Program-made: the position numbers and the translations under genes
Notes under the pieces: generated by a model
What the model saw: the letters and a program-made list of their open reading frames with translations, nothing else
Database searches by the model: none
What the model was told of the DNA's origin: nothing
Assembly: GCA_945878545.1 (NCBI GenBank)
Contig: CAMCTQ010000064.1
Coordinates: 1 to 7,023, forward strand
From: Rickettsia typhi
Lineage (GTDB): Bacteria > Pseudomonadota > Alphaproteobacteria > Rickettsiales > Rickettsiaceae
Direction of reading: 5' to 3'
DNA: 7,023 nucleotides
In this document: one piece after another, positions 5,670-7,023 of the stretch
How positions within the stretch are numbered: the first letter of the stretch is position 1
How the letters are laid out: each line of letters begins with the position of its first letter

Positions 5670-6131
5670 CCCTAACTTAATGCTTAAAAAGTTATCTCTA
5701 TAATTAGACTCTGCTGCAAATAAGCTAGGTATAGGGAAATAGCTAATCTCAATACTCAAAAATCAATTTTATTTTTCTGTATAAACGAACATGTACTTTA
5801 TTTGTATCTTTCTTAATAGGTCTTGCTCAAGAAAACGGTAAAATATAACTTGACCATTTCGTGGATTCATGCGAGAATGTGCCCATTCACAATTAGGGGG
5901 TTTTTGAAGAAATTCTGATAAAATCATGCTAGTTTGGTACATAAGTTACCTTATGACGCATAAATATACCTAATCTTTGAGTTCTTTGTCACAGAAACCA
6001 CATGCCTTCGTTATGAAAATATTTCATATTTAGGGTCCTCTAACTTTTTATATTTTTTGCACTTAACTATATTTGCCTGGTTATTGATTTAATACCAAGC
6101 CATAAAAGTAATAATTTATTTAATTAAAACT
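5670..6131. other. 462-bp spacer without an intact recognisable gene
   Basis: The spacer lies between the SemiSWEET gene and the MFS gene. It contains a possible decayed minus-strand ORF (5769-6027), a short sequence resembling an insertion-sequence end (5708-5724), a small hairpin TATGAAA/TTTCATA (6012-6028) and an imperfect inverted repeat TGGTTATT/AATACCA (6078-6097) ahead of the MFS gene. No terminator with a proper stem and U-tract follows the SemiSWEET stop. Confidence 0.6.
5769..6027 (-). pseudogene. Possible decayed ORF, family unknown
   Basis: On the minus strand, ATG at 6027-6025 has GAGGA (6040-6036) 8 nt upstream. It opens a short frame (MKYFHNEGMWFL) that hits TGA, and the same frame continues beyond it to a TAG. 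A one-base shift near 5940 then leads into a 57-residue open frame (5942-5769), with stretches such as FLQKPPNCEWAHSRMNPRNG and YRFLEQDLLRKI that look protein-like. This pattern fits a gene broken by a nonsense mutation and a frameshift. A 57-codon frame can arise by chance in AT-rich DNA, and I recognise no family, so confidence is low. Confidence 0.25.
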
Positions 6132-7023
6132 ATGACTAAAAATTTACCATTTATATTTGTTATTTCCTTGCTTACTTGCTGTATTGAAATTGATATTTCG
6201 GTACCTAGTTTTCCAGATATTTCCGATTATTTTAATATTTCAGATGGTCTGACTCAAATGACCATAGCTGTTAACTTTTTAGGGTTTTGTCTTTCAAGTG
6301 TTGTTTACGGTCCATTGTCTGATTGCTACGGAAGAAGAAGTGTAATGCTTATTGGTAATGCAATTATGTTAATAGGAGCAATATTTTGTGTATTTGCAAA
6401 TAGCATTGAATTACTTCTTTTATCAAGATTTGTCCAAGGTTTTGGGGCTAGTACTTCTGCTGTTGTAGTATTTGCTATGATTGCTGATGTTTATGAGACG
6501 GATAAGGCCGCTAAACTAATTGGTGTTATGAATTCATTAATTACTGTTTTCATGTCAGTTGCGCCAATCGCTGGTGGTTTTATCAATGATTTAGTAGGAT
6601 TTAGAGGTAATTATTTAGTAATAGCCTTAGTGTCTTTAATTTCATGGCTTGTACTTTATTTTAAATTACCTGAAACGAAAAAGGCAAAAGAAACTCTTCA
6701 AATCAGAACTATCCTTAGAAATTTTCGTATTTTAATAACGGATAAAAGAGTCTTATATGCATCTTTGGCACCGAGTATAACTTATAGTGGGTATATGAGT
6801 TTTATTGCATGCGCCCCTTTTCTATACATGGAAACCTATAACTTACCAATTATGTATTATGCTATTAATCAGGGCATTATCATTTCTATCTTTTCCATTT
6901 TTAGCATGTATTCTGGTCGTATAAGCACTCATTTCGGAGAGAGAACTTGTGTAATATATGGAACTATCTTACTCTTTCTTGGTGGGGTTTTTGGTTTATT
7001 TGTAGGTCTTGTATTTCCTAAAT
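6132..7023 (+). CDS. Bcr/CflA-like MFS multidrug exporter, 5' part (cut by window edge)
   Basis: Drug:H+ antiporter of the major facilitator superfamily (12-helix DHA1 group), placed in the inner membrane. 297 residues are visible and no stop occurs before the window ends; the full length is usually about 400. The first helix carries IEIDISVPSFP (18-28), with an acidic residue (D21) in the membrane. The family motif A loop is GPLSDCYGRR (60-69). SRFVQGFGAS (98-107) is the motif B region, APIAGG (144-149) fits motif C, and LPETK (179-183) begins the central loop. The Bcr-like segment YMSFIACAPFLYME is at 221-234. The start is ATG at 6132; no Shine-Dalgarno sequence is visible. The substrate cannot be predicted. 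There is no partner gene in the window. Confidence 0.9.
   Translation, partial: MTKNLPFIFVISLLTCCIEIDISVPSFPDISDYFNISDGLTQMTIAVNFLGFCLSSVVYGPLSDCYGRRSVMLIGNAIMLIGAIFCVFANSIELLLLSRFVQGFGASTSAVVVFAMIADVYETDKAAKLIGVMNSLITVFMSVAPIAGGFINDLVGFRGNYLVIALVSLISWLVLYFKLPETKKAKETLQIRTILRNFRILITDKRVLYASLAPSITYSGYMSFIACAPFLYMETYNLPIMYYAINQGIIISIFSIFSMYSGRISTHFGERTCVIYGTILLFLGGVFGLFVGLVFPK

Noticed and set aside
6012..6028. Small hairpin TATGAAA/TTTCATA considered as a terminator
   Set aside because: It is only seven A/T-rich pairs, is not followed by a U-tract and is far from any gene end.

Overview
The window is strongly AT-rich (by eye about one third G+C), with compact genes, weak or absent Shine-Dalgarno sequences at several starts, two TTG starts and relic-like spacer DNA. 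Together with a short Kup potassium transporter, a bacterial SemiSWEET, a Bcr/CflA-type exporter and two large proteins of no recognisable family, this suggests a host-associated, genome-reduced proteobacterium. A member of the Rickettsiales is my best guess and a Legionella- or Francisella-like organism the alternative. This is inference; no rRNA or other phylogenetic marker is present.

Layout. Positions 10-2618 (minus strand) hold two uncharacterised soluble proteins: a 641-residue protein with a 21-residue tandem coiled-coil repeat, followed downstream by a 201-residue protein with an acidic tail. They are separated and preceded by short intergenic stretches packed with long perfect inverted repeats. 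Positions 2752-5080 (minus strand) look like a three-gene operon: a secreted protein with two HxHP motifs (280 aa), a 43-residue His-rich small ORF not previously listed as a gene, and a Kup potassium transporter (446 aa) that lacks the usual cytoplasmic C-terminal domain. The small ORF has its own Shine-Dalgarno sequence, and its TGA stop overlaps the TTG start of kup. A good sigma70-type promoter sits just upstream of the operon.

Positions 5081-5396 are a divergent intergenic region. It contains the operon promoter and, on the other side, an 11-bp-armed palindromic operator next to an extended -10 that should drive the plus-strand SemiSWEET gene (5397-5669). Positions 5670-6131 contain no convincing intact gene, but show traces of a decayed minus-strand ORF and a short sequence resembling an insertion-sequence end. 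From 6132 to the window edge is the N-terminal 297 residues of a Bcr/CflA-like MFS drug transporter.

Functional picture. Three of the recognisable genes are membrane transporters (potassium, probable sugar or small solute, multidrug). The secreted HxHP protein and the His-rich peptide suggest periplasmic metal handling linked by co-transcription to potassium uptake. The 641-aa and 201-aa proteins have no signal peptide or membrane segment. They could be cytoplasmic or translocated effector-type proteins, but nothing in the sequence proves it.
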